In this document: in pieces, positions 55,157 through 63,184 of the stretch
How the letters are laid out: each line of letters opens with the position of its first letter
Numbering within the stretch: the stretch's first letter is position 1
Source of the DNA: Cystobacter fuscus DSM 2262
GTDB lineage: Bacteria; Myxococcota; Myxococcia; Myxococcales; Myxococcaceae
Assembly (NCBI RefSeq): GCF_000335475.2
Contig: NZ_ANAH02000064.1
Span: 124,001-188,000 of the forward strand
Reading direction: 5' to 3'
Length of the DNA: 64,000 bases
Made by a program: the position numbers and the translations under genes
Notes under the pieces: model-generated
Seen by the model: the letters and a program-made list of their open reading frames with translations, nothing else
Database searches by the model: none
What the model was told of the DNA's origin: nothing

Positions 55157-55933
55157 ATGCCATTCCACCTCATCCTCGCCATCGCCCTCTCGAGCGTCAT
55201 CGGGTTGAGTCTCGGGCTGCTGGGGGGAGGGGGCTCCATCCTGGCCGTGCCCGTCCTCGTCTACGTGGCCGGGGTGACGCCCCACGCCGCCGTGCCCATG
55301 TCGCTCGCCATCGTGGGGACGACGAGCCTGGTGGCGGGGCTGCTCCACCAAGGCAGTGGCCGGGTGAGCCTCAAGGCGGCGCTCCTCTTTGGTGCGGCGG
55401 GCATGGGCGGGGCCTGGTTCGGCGCGAAGCTGACCCACCTCATCTCCGGGCGTGTCCTGTTGCTCCTGTTCGCGCTCCTCATGCTGGTGGTGGGCAGCTG
55501 GATGCTGGCCCCCTTCACGCAGCGGTTGGTGGCGGGCAGCGAGCAGTCCGAGGGCCGGAAACCCCACCTGGTGCTGACGCTGGTGGCTGGGTTGGGGGTG
55601 GGCGGGCTGACGGGATTCCTCGGGGTGGGAGGAGGCTTCCTCGTCGTCCCGGCGCTGGTGCTCTTTTGCCGGCTGCCCATCGAGCACGCGGTCGGTACAT
55701 CCCTGTACGTCATTGCCCTCAACTCGGCCGCGGGCTTCATCGGCCACCCGGGAGGGAGCCGACTCTCGCTGGGGCTGACGATTGCCTTCACGGCCGCCGC
55801 CCTGGTGGGAGCCGTCGTGGGACATCGCATCGCCACGCGGATGCATCCGCAGCGCCTGCGGAGCGCGTTCGCGTGGTTCGTCATCCTCGTTGGAGCCGGA
55901 ATGGTGGCGCGGACGCTGCTCTCCCGGGGGTGA
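55157..55933 (+). CDS. TauE/SafE-family sulfite/anion exporter
   Basis: This is a 258-residue polytopic membrane protein with about eight TM helices in two homologous halves. Each half starts with a glycine-rich motif: LGLLGGGGSILAVPVL at about 16-31 and TGFLGVGGGFLVVPAL in the middle. TauE/SafE proteins export sulfite or related anions. It is coupled to the persulfide dioxygenase-like gene by a 14-base gap with AGGAGG at 55142-55147. Confidence 0.9.
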   Translation: MPFHLILAIALSSVIGLSLGLLGGGGSILAVPVLVYVAGVTPHAAVPMSLAIVGTTSLVAGLLHQGSGRVSLKAALLFGAAGMGGAWFGAKLTHLISGRVLLLLFALLMLVVGSWMLAPFTQRLVAGSEQSEGRKPHLVLTLVAGLGVGGLTGFLGVGGGFLVVPALVLFCRLPIEHAVGTSLYVIALNSAAGFIGHPGGSRLSLGLTIAFTAAALVGAVVGHRIATRMHPQRLRSAFAWFVILVGAGMVARTLLSRG

Positions 55934-55995
55934 GTGGAGCCCACGCTCCGGAAGGGACACCCTCCCTTTTGTTTCTGTCTCGAGGGTAGCGCGGG

Positions 55996-56328
55996 TTGGC
56001 GCCGGGGTGCACGCCCTTGGCGGCCGGCATGACGCTCCTGCTGATGGGCTACCTGGGCCTCCAGACGGAGAGAGCTGCCATCAGAGACGCAGAAAAGCAG
56101 GGCGAATACTGGCTGGCGCGGCTGCTGGAGCGTGAGGCCCGGGGACGCTTCGTCCATGCCAGGTTGAAACAACGATTTGACGGACCGCTTCAGTTCAAGC
56201 ATCAGGGCGTCGACGTGGTTGACCCCAAGACGGGCCGCCAGTACGAGATTCTCGCCGGAACGGAGTCGAACCTGGCCCGTCATGGTCGCCGCATGGCGGG
56301 CGAGTTCTTCCGGATGCTCACCTTCTGA
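55996..56328 (+). pseudogene. Deleted copy of a SitA5-like toxin (joined membrane segment and toxin tip)
   Basis: From about 56014 the reading frame matches the toxin at 1785-3425: LAAGMTLLLMGYLGL (the second hydrophobic segment) and then directly ERAAIRDAEKQGEYW ... NLARHGRRMAGEFFRMLTF (the C-terminal tip). About 200 residues between these blocks and the whole lipoprotein N-terminus are missing. There is no start codon with ribosome binding site before the match. It could still supply new tips by recombination. Confidence 0.8.
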
Positions 56329-56339
56329 AAGGGGCGGCC

Positions 56340-56561
56340 ATGGGGTGGTTGGAGAACGTCATCTTCAAGAACCAGGAGATTGCCAACGAGCGGCTGGAAC
56401 TGACGGACAACAACTCCCTCTACTTCCTCAGCACGGGCTTGACGCTGCGCAACTGCACCGTCGTCCTGACACTCTTCGCTCCAACCGAGGCGCGGCGATA
56501 CGACGCCAACCCGGAAGAATTCCGCGCCATCGTCGAAAGGTTTGACTGCATCCTCTACTGA
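56340..56561 (+). pseudogene. Internally deleted copy of the SitI-like immunity gene
   Basis: The 73-residue frame has both ends of the immunity protein at 1147-1773: RLELTDNNSLYF and LRNCTVVL near the start, and RRYDANPEEFRAIVERFDCILY (quoted in parts) at the end. The middle of about 120 residues with the pentapeptide-like blocks is absent, and the reading frame was kept. It follows the toxin remnant by 11 bases, as in the intact pair. Loss of the beta-helix part makes immunity unlikely. Confidence 0.75.
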
Positions 56562-56636
56562 GGGGCGGTCCGGGGTCGCGCGGGGCCTCGCGGAGAGCCC
56601 TCTGTTGAAGGGCCGCGACGCGACCGAAGAGTCCAC

Positions 56637-57530
56637 TCACGCGGAGGAGACGTGCTCGCTCGCGGGGGACTGAGGGGCCGGGAGGGCCTCGGGGTTGTCA
56701 CCGGGGGCCTTCCAGGCGGGCCCGCGGAACACGAGGCCCAGACGCACGCGCAGCGGGGCGGGGCGGCGCACGTCGCGCAGGATGGCGGCGAACTCGTGGA
56801 AGGCGATGCGCACCGGGTTGTATGTCTTCAGGTTGTGGGTGAGGCCGTAGACGGGGCGCTCGTCCTCGGCCTGGAAGGTGCCGAAGAGCCGATCCCAGAG
56901 GATGAAGATGCCCGCGTAGTTGCGGTCCAGGTAGCGCGGGTTGGCGCCGTGGTGCACGCGGTGGTGCGAGGGCGTGTTGAGCACCCACTCCAGGGGCCCC
57001 AGCCGGTTGACCGCCTCGGTGTGGATCCAGAACTGGTAGAGCAGGCTGATGGCCTGCTGGGTGACGATCATCACCGGGTGGAAGCCGAGCAGGGCGAGCG
57101 GGGCCCAGAACAGCGTGTTCGTCATGGGCGTCCACGTCTGGCGCAGGGCGGTGGACAGGTTGTAGTGCTGGCTGGAGTGGTGCACCACGTGCGAGGCCCA
57201 GAAGAAGCGCGACTCGTGATGGATGCGGTGGAACCAGTAGTAGCAGAGATCGTCGGCGAACAGCAGGGCAACCCAGACGAGCGGCCCGGTGCCCAGCCGC
57301 AGCGGGGTGAGCTGGTAGAGCGCGGTGTAGAAGGCGAAGGCGATGCCCTTCCACACCATGTTGATGGCCGAGTAGCCGAGCCCCATGGACAAGCTGGCCG
57401 CGGTGTCCCGGGCGGCATAGCCCTGGAGACCCGACTCGCGGTGGCGCCAGAGGTAGAGCCCTTCCACGGCCATCAGGAAGATGAACGCCGGGATGGCGTA
57501 CAGGGTGAGATCGATGGGCGTGTCGGCCAT
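56637..57530 (-). CDS. Sterol desaturase/fatty-acid hydroxylase family membrane protein
   Basis: This 297-residue membrane-bound diiron enzyme has the three His boxes HRIHHESRFFWASHVVHH, HxxHH-type blocks with HHSSQHYN, and HHRVHHG. It has about four TM helices and acts on lipids (hydroxylation or desaturation of sterols, fatty acids or carotenoid-like substrates). It lies 17 bases behind a TetR gene and is probably repressed by it. The last codons overlap the 37-bp sequence shared with 49714-49750. Confidence 0.88.
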   Translation of the reverse strand: MADTPIDLTLYAIPAFIFLMAVEGLYLWRHRESGLQGYAARDTAASLSMGLGYSAINMVWKGIAFAFYTALYQLTPLRLGTGPLVWVALLFADDLCYYWFHRIHHESRFFWASHVVHHSSQHYNLSTALRQTWTPMTNTLFWAPLALLGFHPVMIVTQQAISLLYQFWIHTEAVNRLGPLEWVLNTPSHHRVHHGANPRYLDRNYAGIFILWDRLFGTFQAEDERPVYGLTHNLKTYNPVRIAFHEFAAILRDVRRPAPLRVRLGLVFRGPAWKAPGDNPEALPAPQSPASEHVSSA

Positions 57531-57547
57531 GGGGTGGCTCCTTCTGC

Positions 57548-58189
57548 TTATGCGGGGGAGGAAAAGGCGCGGCGGGAGAGCTGGACGAGCAGGGTGAGCA
57601 TCGCCCGGTGGTCCGGATTGGCGGGCAGGGCCGCGCCGCCCACGGCCGCTCCCTGCACGGCGTTGAGGATGAGCTCGATGAGCGCATCGAAACCGGGGTG
57701 GGCGGCGGCGACTTCGGGGAAGAGCTCGCGCGCCACGCGGTGCAGGTGGCGGCGGTGGGGCGGGTCCACCACGCTCAGGGCCGCGGCCAGCTCGGCGTCG
57801 GTGCGCGCGGCGACGTACAGCTCGATGGCGGCGAGCAGCTCGGGCCGCTGGTAGATGAACCACAGCCGCTCGATGGCCTCGGCGATGCGATCCTCCGGCA
57901 CGGCCGGGAGGTCGGCGAGCTCGGCGCGGTAGCGGGCGATGAGCAGGGGGAACAGGCGCTCGACCGCCGCGGCCAGCAGCGCCGCCTTGGTGGGGAAGTG
58001 CTTGAACAGGGCCCCGTGGGACACCTCGGCCCGCTGGGCGACCGCGATCGTGGTCGTCCGCGCATAGCCCAGCTCCACGAGGCACTCGACGGTGGCGTCC
58101 AGCAGCTTCTGGCGCGTGGCATCCCGGCGCTCCTGCTGGGTGCGCCGGGCGGGCGGCGCGTCGTCGATGCGGAGGAAAGAATCAGACAT
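57548..58189 (-). CDS. TetR-family transcriptional repressor
   Basis: This 213-residue protein has the helix-turn-helix at about 38-62 (TTTIAVAQRAEVSHGALFKHF, cited in part) and an all-helical ligand domain. I chose ATG 58189. Upstream in-frame codons lie in the operator region. It is the first gene of an operon with the sterol desaturase. A perfect palindrome at 58223-58238 is the likely operator. Confidence 0.88.
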   Translation of the reverse strand: MSDSFLRIDDAPPARRTQQERRDATRQKLLDATVECLVELGYARTTTIAVAQRAEVSHGALFKHFPTKAALLAAAVERLFPLLIARYRAELADLPAVPEDRIAEAIERLWFIYQRPELLAAIELYVAARTDAELAAALSVVDPPHRRHLHRVARELFPEVAAAHPGFDALIELILNAVQGAAVGGAALPANPDHRAMLTLLVQLSRRAFSSPA

Positions 58190-58222
58190 GTCAGAAGTAT
58201 GAGTGGCTCCGATCCAAAAAGA

Positions 58223-58238
58223 AAGTGAGTACTCACTT
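58223..58238. promoter_or_regulatory. TetR operator candidate: 16-bp perfect palindrome
   Basis: AAGTGAGTACTCACTT is its own reverse complement. It lies 33 bases upstream of the TetR start codon, in an AT-leaning patch. This size and position are standard for TetR autorepression, which would also cover the desaturase gene. Confidence 0.75.
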
Positions 58239-58510
58239 CCTGTTTGGAAGCGCTCGTTTCTCTGGAGGTAGGTCCTTGGGGCATGGCTCCTCGGAGGCGC
58301 AGAAAGGGGGAGGGAAGACGCCTGGAGCAAGGCTCACGAGGAGGCGTTCCAGCGAGCGAGGCAGCCCCTGTCTCGCCTGCTCCCCTCGGACTCGATGGCG
58401 TTGTGCGTCTCCACCCTGAATCCATCCGCCCCATGGCCGGGCCGCGCTCATGTACCGGGCCGCGCTCATGCTCCGGACCACACGCTCGTGAAGGCCCGGC
58501 GCGCCTCGCG
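58239..58510. other. Intergenic region behind the TIGR04141 gene
   Basis: This 272-base region has no gene I would support. It separates the TetR operator from the stop codon of the TIGR04141 gene (both genes on the minus strand). The repeated phrase 'gggccgcgctcatgtaccgggccgcgctcatgctccgg' at 58439-58476 is a short tandem duplication of GGGCCGCGCTCATG. Confidence 0.4.
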
Positions 58511-60157
58511 CTACTTCCGCTCTTCGATCCGATACAGGGCCACCTGAAAACCCAACAGCCGCAGGTGCGCCGCTTTCCGGACGAGATTGAGCTGGCTGAA
58601 GAAGGGGAGGGCTTGTGGCCACTTCGCCTGGGGCGTGGCCGTCACGATCGCGAAGACGACTTCGTAGTGGCTGGGTTCGGGTCTCTTCGCGGGCTCGCCC
58701 AGCCGCCCGGCGATCCCGGGGTTTTGATCCGCGACCGCCTTCTTGACGTCCTTCCTGAACTTCTCATCTCCGAGGAACGTTTCCGCCGCGACGGTCCCTT
58801 GCGAGAACAGGTGGCTCAATGATGCGGAACGCAGCTTCCGTTTGACGTGGATGAACTGTCCGGTCGCGGAGAACAGGTCGCAGGCCTCGATGGCTGTACG
58901 CGCCCCCTTGGCCTTCTTGTTCTTCCTGTCGAGAAGCACCAGGTGCTTGCGTGAACCGGCCGCCCGCTCGTTGTAGTTACCTTCCTCCTCGTTGCGCAGG
59001 GCGACAGGCAGATGCTTGATGTCCTTGACGAGGGCGACCGTGTCCTCGAGCGTTTGGGCCGCGAAGGTCTTCTCGACCTTGAACCATTGCCCGGCCGAGA
59101 GGATGCACAGCGCTCCTTCTGCGTTCAGTTCCGCGACCAGGCATTTGTAGAGCGACCATCTCTCCGGGAGCAGGGAGGAATCCTCGGAGACCGTGCGGAT
59201 CTTCTGCTGCTTGAGCGTCTCCAGTGACAAACGGAAGTCTTCCGGTTCCACGCCCTCGCGGTTGGCGAGCGCGGCCAGGCAGTTGTCCAGGTCGAGATCC
59301 GTATGGGCCTCCACCGTACCGAGACGTTCACCGGGGTAGAGGAAGCTCACGTCGTTCCATTCGATGACCTCTGGTGGCGCCAGGTGGATCCGCTCCGTGT
59401 CATGGGCATTGATGGCGTGAACCAGCTTGTCGTTGAGACGATCAAGGGTGCCGACGTCCCTGATTTGACGGACGTTGTCGACCCACGAGAAATTCGTCTT
59501 GTAGCGTTCGCTCTTGTAATGCGCGAGGAGCGTCTTGCACTTGTCGGCCAGGTCCGCGAAAGCGATGGCACCCGAGAAGGCGAGTGCATCACGACCCGTG
59601 AGCCGCCTGGCGAGCGACTCATCCGAGGGTTCACCGGTCACCGAACCGAGCAGATCCCGAAAGACGTCGACACTGAAGGCCTCGAGCGAGGAACTGCGGC
59701 TGACCTGACGCCGGGTATGGACCGTCAACTCCTCGAAGGTGCGCAGGTCGAGGCTGCGCAATTTCTGTTGGTCCACCGTGTTCAAGGTGACCTTCAAGCC
59801 GAAGTCGATCTCGTAGGTGTCGGGCTTGAGGAGGTGACGTCCTTGTCCGAAGGTCACCGCGAACATCCGGGAGTCCGTCTTGATGAACAACACCGCGGCC
59901 GCCGTGGCGCTCTGGGCGAATTCAATCTCCTCCGGGAAACCCTCCTTGACGAAGGAGGCCCAGCGCGGCTCCTTGAGCGGCGGCTTCGAGACATGGAGGC
60001 TTCCCTCGAACTCGAAGTCCCCCGGAAGAGGCCACTCGTCGAGCGGTTCGGCGACCTTGAGCGCCTCCGCTGGTGACTTGAACTCCTTGCGGATGAGCAG
60101 GAAGGTCAGGTTCCGGGTCTTGGCTTTTCGGATCGAGCCGGAAGGTGTTTTTTTCAT
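58511..60157 (-). CDS. TIGR04141 family (DUF6119) sporadically distributed protein
   Basis: This 548-residue soluble protein matches my memory of the TIGR04141/DUF6119 family: an N-terminal KTRNLTFLLIRKEF strand, FGQGRHLLKPDTYEIDFGLKVTLN (cited partly), the GRDALAFSG block, and a late EEEGNYNE with AIVTATPQAKW. The family is found scattered in variable genome regions and has no settled function. A link to defence is suspected from its patchy distribution. Base composition is less GC-rich than the neighbours (many TTC, AAG and GAA codons), consistent with transfer. Start at 60157: MKKTPSG, with a run of A codons. Confidence 0.8.
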   Translation of the reverse strand: MKKTPSGSIRKAKTRNLTFLLIRKEFKSPAEALKVAEPLDEWPLPGDFEFEGSLHVSKPPLKEPRWASFVKEGFPEEIEFAQSATAAAVLFIKTDSRMFAVTFGQGRHLLKPDTYEIDFGLKVTLNTVDQQKLRSLDLRTFEELTVHTRRQVSRSSSLEAFSVDVFRDLLGSVTGEPSDESLARRLTGRDALAFSGAIAFADLADKCKTLLAHYKSERYKTNFSWVDNVRQIRDVGTLDRLNDKLVHAINAHDTERIHLAPPEVIEWNDVSFLYPGERLGTVEAHTDLDLDNCLAALANREGVEPEDFRLSLETLKQQKIRTVSEDSSLLPERWSLYKCLVAELNAEGALCILSAGQWFKVEKTFAAQTLEDTVALVKDIKHLPVALRNEEEGNYNERAAGSRKHLVLLDRKNKKAKGARTAIEACDLFSATGQFIHVKRKLRSASLSHLFSQGTVAAETFLGDEKFRKDVKKAVADQNPGIAGRLGEPAKRPEPSHYEVVFAIVTATPQAKWPQALPFFSQLNLVRKAAHLRLLGFQVALYRIEERK

Positions 60158-60338
60158 TGAGGCACGGAAGAGGGCGGCGAGACGCCGGCGCGGTGGGCTG
60201 TTGCCAGCTTGGAGGAGGGATGCCCGTTCGCCCGGCACGGCGGACGCCACCGGCCGGGCGATGCAAGCCGTGGACTCACGTGTCCGGTGAGTTCACGCGA
60301 AGCAAGATGCACCGCGGGGCCGGCGGCGTCTGTACCCC
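60158..60338. other. Upstream region of the TIGR04141 gene
   Basis: These 181 bases lie between two minus-strand genes. They should hold the promoter of the TIGR04141 gene, but no clear -10/-35 pair or palindrome could be read. Confidence 0.35.
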
Positions 60339-61052
60339 TTAGGATGTAGTGTGCTCCGGAGCCCTCCGCGCATCACTGGAGAAGAGCCCCAGGTAGATCG
60401 AGCGGGTGGTGCGCGCGGACAGGAGCATGGCGGACTGCTCCCGCGGGTCCTTCATCGAGCGCAACAGCCGGGTCAGCTCGGCCACGTGCTCTCCATCCGC
60501 CTCCCCATGCCCGCGCAAGAAGGTGACGGCCTTGTGGATGTTGGGGATGTTCCGGGCCTTGAGCAACCGCTCCACCGCCTGGGGAGCGCGATGCACGGCG
60601 AGGTACTCCAACACATACGCGGTACCCAGGAAGGCCAGGGGGATGCCCGCCAGCGCCGTGTACCGGTTCCAGGCGATGTAGGCGTTGACCGCCGGGCAAC
60701 GGCCCGCCGCCGTGACCCGCTCGGCCGACCAGCCCAGGTTCCTCAGGTCCGAGAGCAGCCAGCGCTCGTGGCCCCGCTCCTCGGCCGCCTTGTGCAGGAA
60801 CAACTCCCCGAGCGCGGTGTGGCTTCCCGTGCGCTTCATGCGCTCGCCCGACTCCATCAACAACGGCGTCGTCCACCGCACGTAGTGGTAGGCCTGCACC
60901 AGGTAGCGGGTGTAGCTGGCCGCGTCGATGCTGCCGTCGAAGAGCCTCCGCGCGGTGGGGTGCACCTCCAGGTCCTCCACCAGCGTGCGCGCCTCGTGCT
61001 CCAGGGTCTCCATCCAATCCATCCGTGACTGCGTTCCATTCTGCGTGTGCAT
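60339..61052 (-). CDS. Haem-oxygenase-like iron-containing redox enzyme (HDO family)
   Basis: This 237-residue all-helical protein has a TenA/haem-oxygenase-like fold. Candidate iron ligands are visible: Glu92-x2-His95 in the EERGHERW segment, Glu149, and His182-x3-Asp186-x2-His189 in RGHGEADGEHV. This spacing resembles HDO diiron or non-haem iron oxygenases such as UndA and CADD, as I remember them. Such enzymes cleave or oxidise amino acids and fatty acids. It follows the FeeM-like gene by 83 bases on the same strand and may modify its product. GGAG precedes ATG 61052. Confidence 0.78.
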   Translation of the reverse strand: MHTQNGTQSRMDWMETLEHEARTLVEDLEVHPTARRLFDGSIDAASYTRYLVQAYHYVRWTTPLLMESGERMKRTGSHTALGELFLHKAAEERGHERWLLSDLRNLGWSAERVTAAGRCPAVNAYIAWNRYTALAGIPLAFLGTAYVLEYLAVHRAPQAVERLLKARNIPNIHKAVTFLRGHGEADGEHVAELTRLLRSMKDPREQSAMLLSARTTRSIYLGLFSSDARRAPEHTTS

Positions 61053-61135
61053 GTACGTCTCCTGTTCGGGGCCGTGGTGCGGTCCCGTTCGTGGGGTGAA
61101 GGGGTGAGGGGAGGGGTGACGAAAAGGCGTCCGGT

Positions 61136-61933
61136 TCAGGACTCGCGGACGTTCAGGGACTCGAAGTGCGCCAGGGTACGGGCCGGAACCTCATCCAGCG
61201 CCGCGACCAGCGGCAGGGAGAAGCGCCGGAAGCTGGAGTCATAGAGCGGGTCGGCGATGAAGCGCGCGCCCATCTTGTCGGCGAGGAAGGACAGGACCCG
61301 GGGCAGCCGCAGTCCCTCGAAGTGCCCTCGCCGAGCGTGCTCGCGCTCCTGCTCCGTGTAGATGGGCGTGTCCGCGGCGGCCGGAGACGTCTGGGGCGCG
61401 AGGGCCCGGGCCCGCCATCTCGGACTGATCAGTCCCCGATGCGAGGCCACCTGGGCGGCGAGCCATGCATCCTCCGCCCAATCCGTGTCCATGTTCGCCG
61501 AGGCAATCCAATGCGTCACCCCCCGGTGGCGGCTCTCCCGGTAGATCCCCGCCTGCAACCACAGGGTCGCCTCGGAGTTGCGCCAGGGCTTGAGGACGCA
61601 CAGGCGCGTGGTCTCCGCGAACAGGAGCCCCGGGCCCTCCATCGCCGACAGGTCCAGCTTGCGCTCCAGGTCGATCCCCAGCCGCCCGCCCAGGGTGCGC
61701 GCCACCTCGGGGTTGGGCAACAGCAGCCGCGAGGTGGCCACCGGCTCGTCGCCCGCGTAGACGATGAGATGCACGGTGGTCTCCAGCGTGTCGAAGCAGT
61801 TCACCTCCCGGGGCGCGGGCGGGATGGTGTTTCCGAGCAGCCCCATCTCCGCGCCAAAGACAGCCCAGCGGATGCGCAGCGCATCGTCCAGCTCATGCTG
61901 GGTCGTGGCGACGCGACAAGACAGCGGTGTCAT
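61136..61933 (-). CDS. FeeM-like N-acyl amino acid synthase (GNAT fold)
   Basis: This 265-residue acyltransferase has the layout of FeeM/autoinducer-synthase-like GNAT enzymes: N-terminal LDDALRIRWAVFGAEMGLLG, then VATSRLLLPN and the conserved Glu-Thr-Thr-Arg strand in LLFAETTRLCVL, and a C-terminal helix pair that binds a long acyl chain. These enzymes join an acyl group from acyl-ACP to an amino acid. No acyl-carrier protein gene is visible. The start at 61933 is supported by GGAGGGG. The gene probably forms an operon with the downstream iron enzyme. Confidence 0.75.
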   Translation of the reverse strand: MTPLSCRVATTQHELDDALRIRWAVFGAEMGLLGNTIPPAPREVNCFDTLETTVHLIVYAGDEPVATSRLLLPNPEVARTLGGRLGIDLERKLDLSAMEGPGLLFAETTRLCVLKPWRNSEATLWLQAGIYRESRHRGVTHWIASANMDTDWAEDAWLAAQVASHRGLISPRWRARALAPQTSPAAADTPIYTEQEREHARRGHFEGLRLPRVLSFLADKMGARFIADPLYDSSFRRFSLPLVAALDEVPARTLAHFESLNVRES

Positions 61934-62053
61934 GGTTCCCCTCCGTAGGGAATGAGAGACGCGGCGTCTCGCCGTGTCTTCCCTGACACATTCGTCACCG
62001 GAAACCGAAGTTCGCCGCGCCGTGTTCTTTTTTGGATTTCGTCCCCGACCTTT

Positions 62054-62072
62054 CCCCCTACCTCTTAGGGGG
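62054..62072. promoter_or_regulatory. Hairpin in the divergent region before the sigma-factor operon
   Basis: CCCCCTA (62054-62060) pairs with TAGGGGG (62066-62072) over a five-base loop, and TGGAC-TTTT-GTCCA follows at once (62075-62088). The two adjoining hairpins lie between the FeeM-like gene and the sigma operon and could be an upstream terminator for the plus strand or a 5' leader element for either unit. The 278-base region holds no gene. Confidence 0.45.
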
Positions 62073-62211
62073 GATGGACTTTTGTCCACGAGGTGGATCA
62101 ACCTCCCGTGCGTCAAGGCTGTACCGCGCGTCGAACTCCACTGCCCGGTGACGAAGGACCAGGCCAGACGCAGTGAATGCGAAGGCGAAGTACGCCTGGC
62201 GAGGAGAGGGG

Positions 62212-62820
62212 ATGAGCATTCCACCACCGATCGAGGAGTCGGAGCTGCATGCGCGGGTTCTCAAACGCGACAACGTGGCATCCGTCGACGTCTACCTGTT
62301 CTTCGCGGAGCGCATCATCAAGGCCCTCCTGCATGACCGGGTGTGCGACACGGAAACGGCCCACGACGCCATGGTCGACGCAGTGGTCGCCTACTTGAAG
62401 AACCCCGAGCGCTACGAGCCGGGTAAAGGTAGTTTGATTACCTACCTCATCAAGGCGGCCAGGTACAAGGCGTTGGACCGGCGCAGATCCGCGGCCGCGC
62501 TACAGAGGGGGGATCAAAATTATTACGACCGCCGTGTCGAAGATCCGGCGAGGAGTCCGAAGGAGAAAATGGAGGATTTCGTGGAGGCGAAGCTCTTGCT
62601 GAAACGGTTCCTCGAGAGCGGTCGGCTGAAGAATGAGCAGGAGGTCGAGCATCTCCGACTGGTGCTGAGTGGCGAGGGGTCCACCCGTCTCGTGGCGGCG
62701 ACTCTGGGGTTGGGCCGATTGCCATGGGAACAGTTACAGCAGCAGGTGAAGCGCCATCGGGATCGGCTCATGAAGCTCCTGGAGCGCTTCGGAAAGGAGG
62801 AGTCCAATGACCCAGCCTAG
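62212..62820 (+). CDS. Sigma-70-like (ECF-type) RNA polymerase sigma factor
   Basis: This 202-residue protein has a region-2-like segment at about 25-95: FAERIIKALL, then DTETAHDAMVDAVVAYLKNP and the core-binding/-10 stretch KGSLITYLIKAARYKALDRRR (quoted in pieces). A degenerate region 4 with a helix-turn-helix-like LVAATLGL follows in the last third. A strong GAGGAGAGGGG is in front of ATG 62212. Its end overlaps the next gene by 14 bases. It may direct transcription of its own operon. The family call is moderately sure because region 4 is weak. Confidence 0.65.
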   Translation: MSIPPPIEESELHARVLKRDNVASVDVYLFFAERIIKALLHDRVCDTETAHDAMVDAVVAYLKNPERYEPGKGSLITYLIKAARYKALDRRRSAAALQRGDQNYYDRRVEDPARSPKEKMEDFVEAKLLLKRFLESGRLKNEQEVEHLRLVLSGEGSTRLVAATLGLGRLPWEQLQQQVKRHRDRLMKLLERFGKEESNDPA

Positions 62821-63184
62821 CTGGTTGAAAGCCGCGGTCCGGCGGAGTGCGGACGAGGACTGGACGCTCGGCTTCATCTTCAAGAGATACCGGCAGTTCA
62901 AGAACAAGTCCTCCGAGGAGTTGGCGGAGGAACTGGGTTGCTCGCTGGAGACGCTGGACTGGCTCTCGCTCTGCCGTGTTCCCAGTGAGGAGCGGTTCGC
63001 CGAGGAACTGAGCGTCATCACGCAGCGGTTCAACGTGGATCCCAACCGGCTTGCTCCCGTGCTTCTGCTCGCGAAGATCCTGCGTACCGTCTCCGAGGAG
63101 AGTGACGGCGAGGAGCGCTCGAATGGTTCGTCCATCAAACTGCTCGCGGCGCGTGACCGCTCCCCGGACAAGAAGGACTCATGA
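62807..63184 (+). CDS. Small HTH-like protein of the sigma/ImmA operon
   Basis: This 125-residue protein has a central segment SSEELAEELGCSLETLDWL that looks like a helix-turn-helix (XRE-type spacing). A charged C-terminus follows. It could be a DNA-binding repressor or the partner that the following metallopeptidase cleaves, by analogy to ImmR/ImmA and DdrO/IrrE. It overlaps the sigma factor gene by 14 bases and the peptidase gene by four (ATGA). GGAGG is seven bases upstream of its start. Confidence 0.6.
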   Translation: MTQPSWLKAAVRRSADEDWTLGFIFKRYRQFKNKSSEELAEELGCSLETLDWLSLCRVPSEERFAEELSVITQRFNVDPNRLAPVLLLAKILRTVSEESDGEERSNGSSIKLLAARDRSPDKKDS

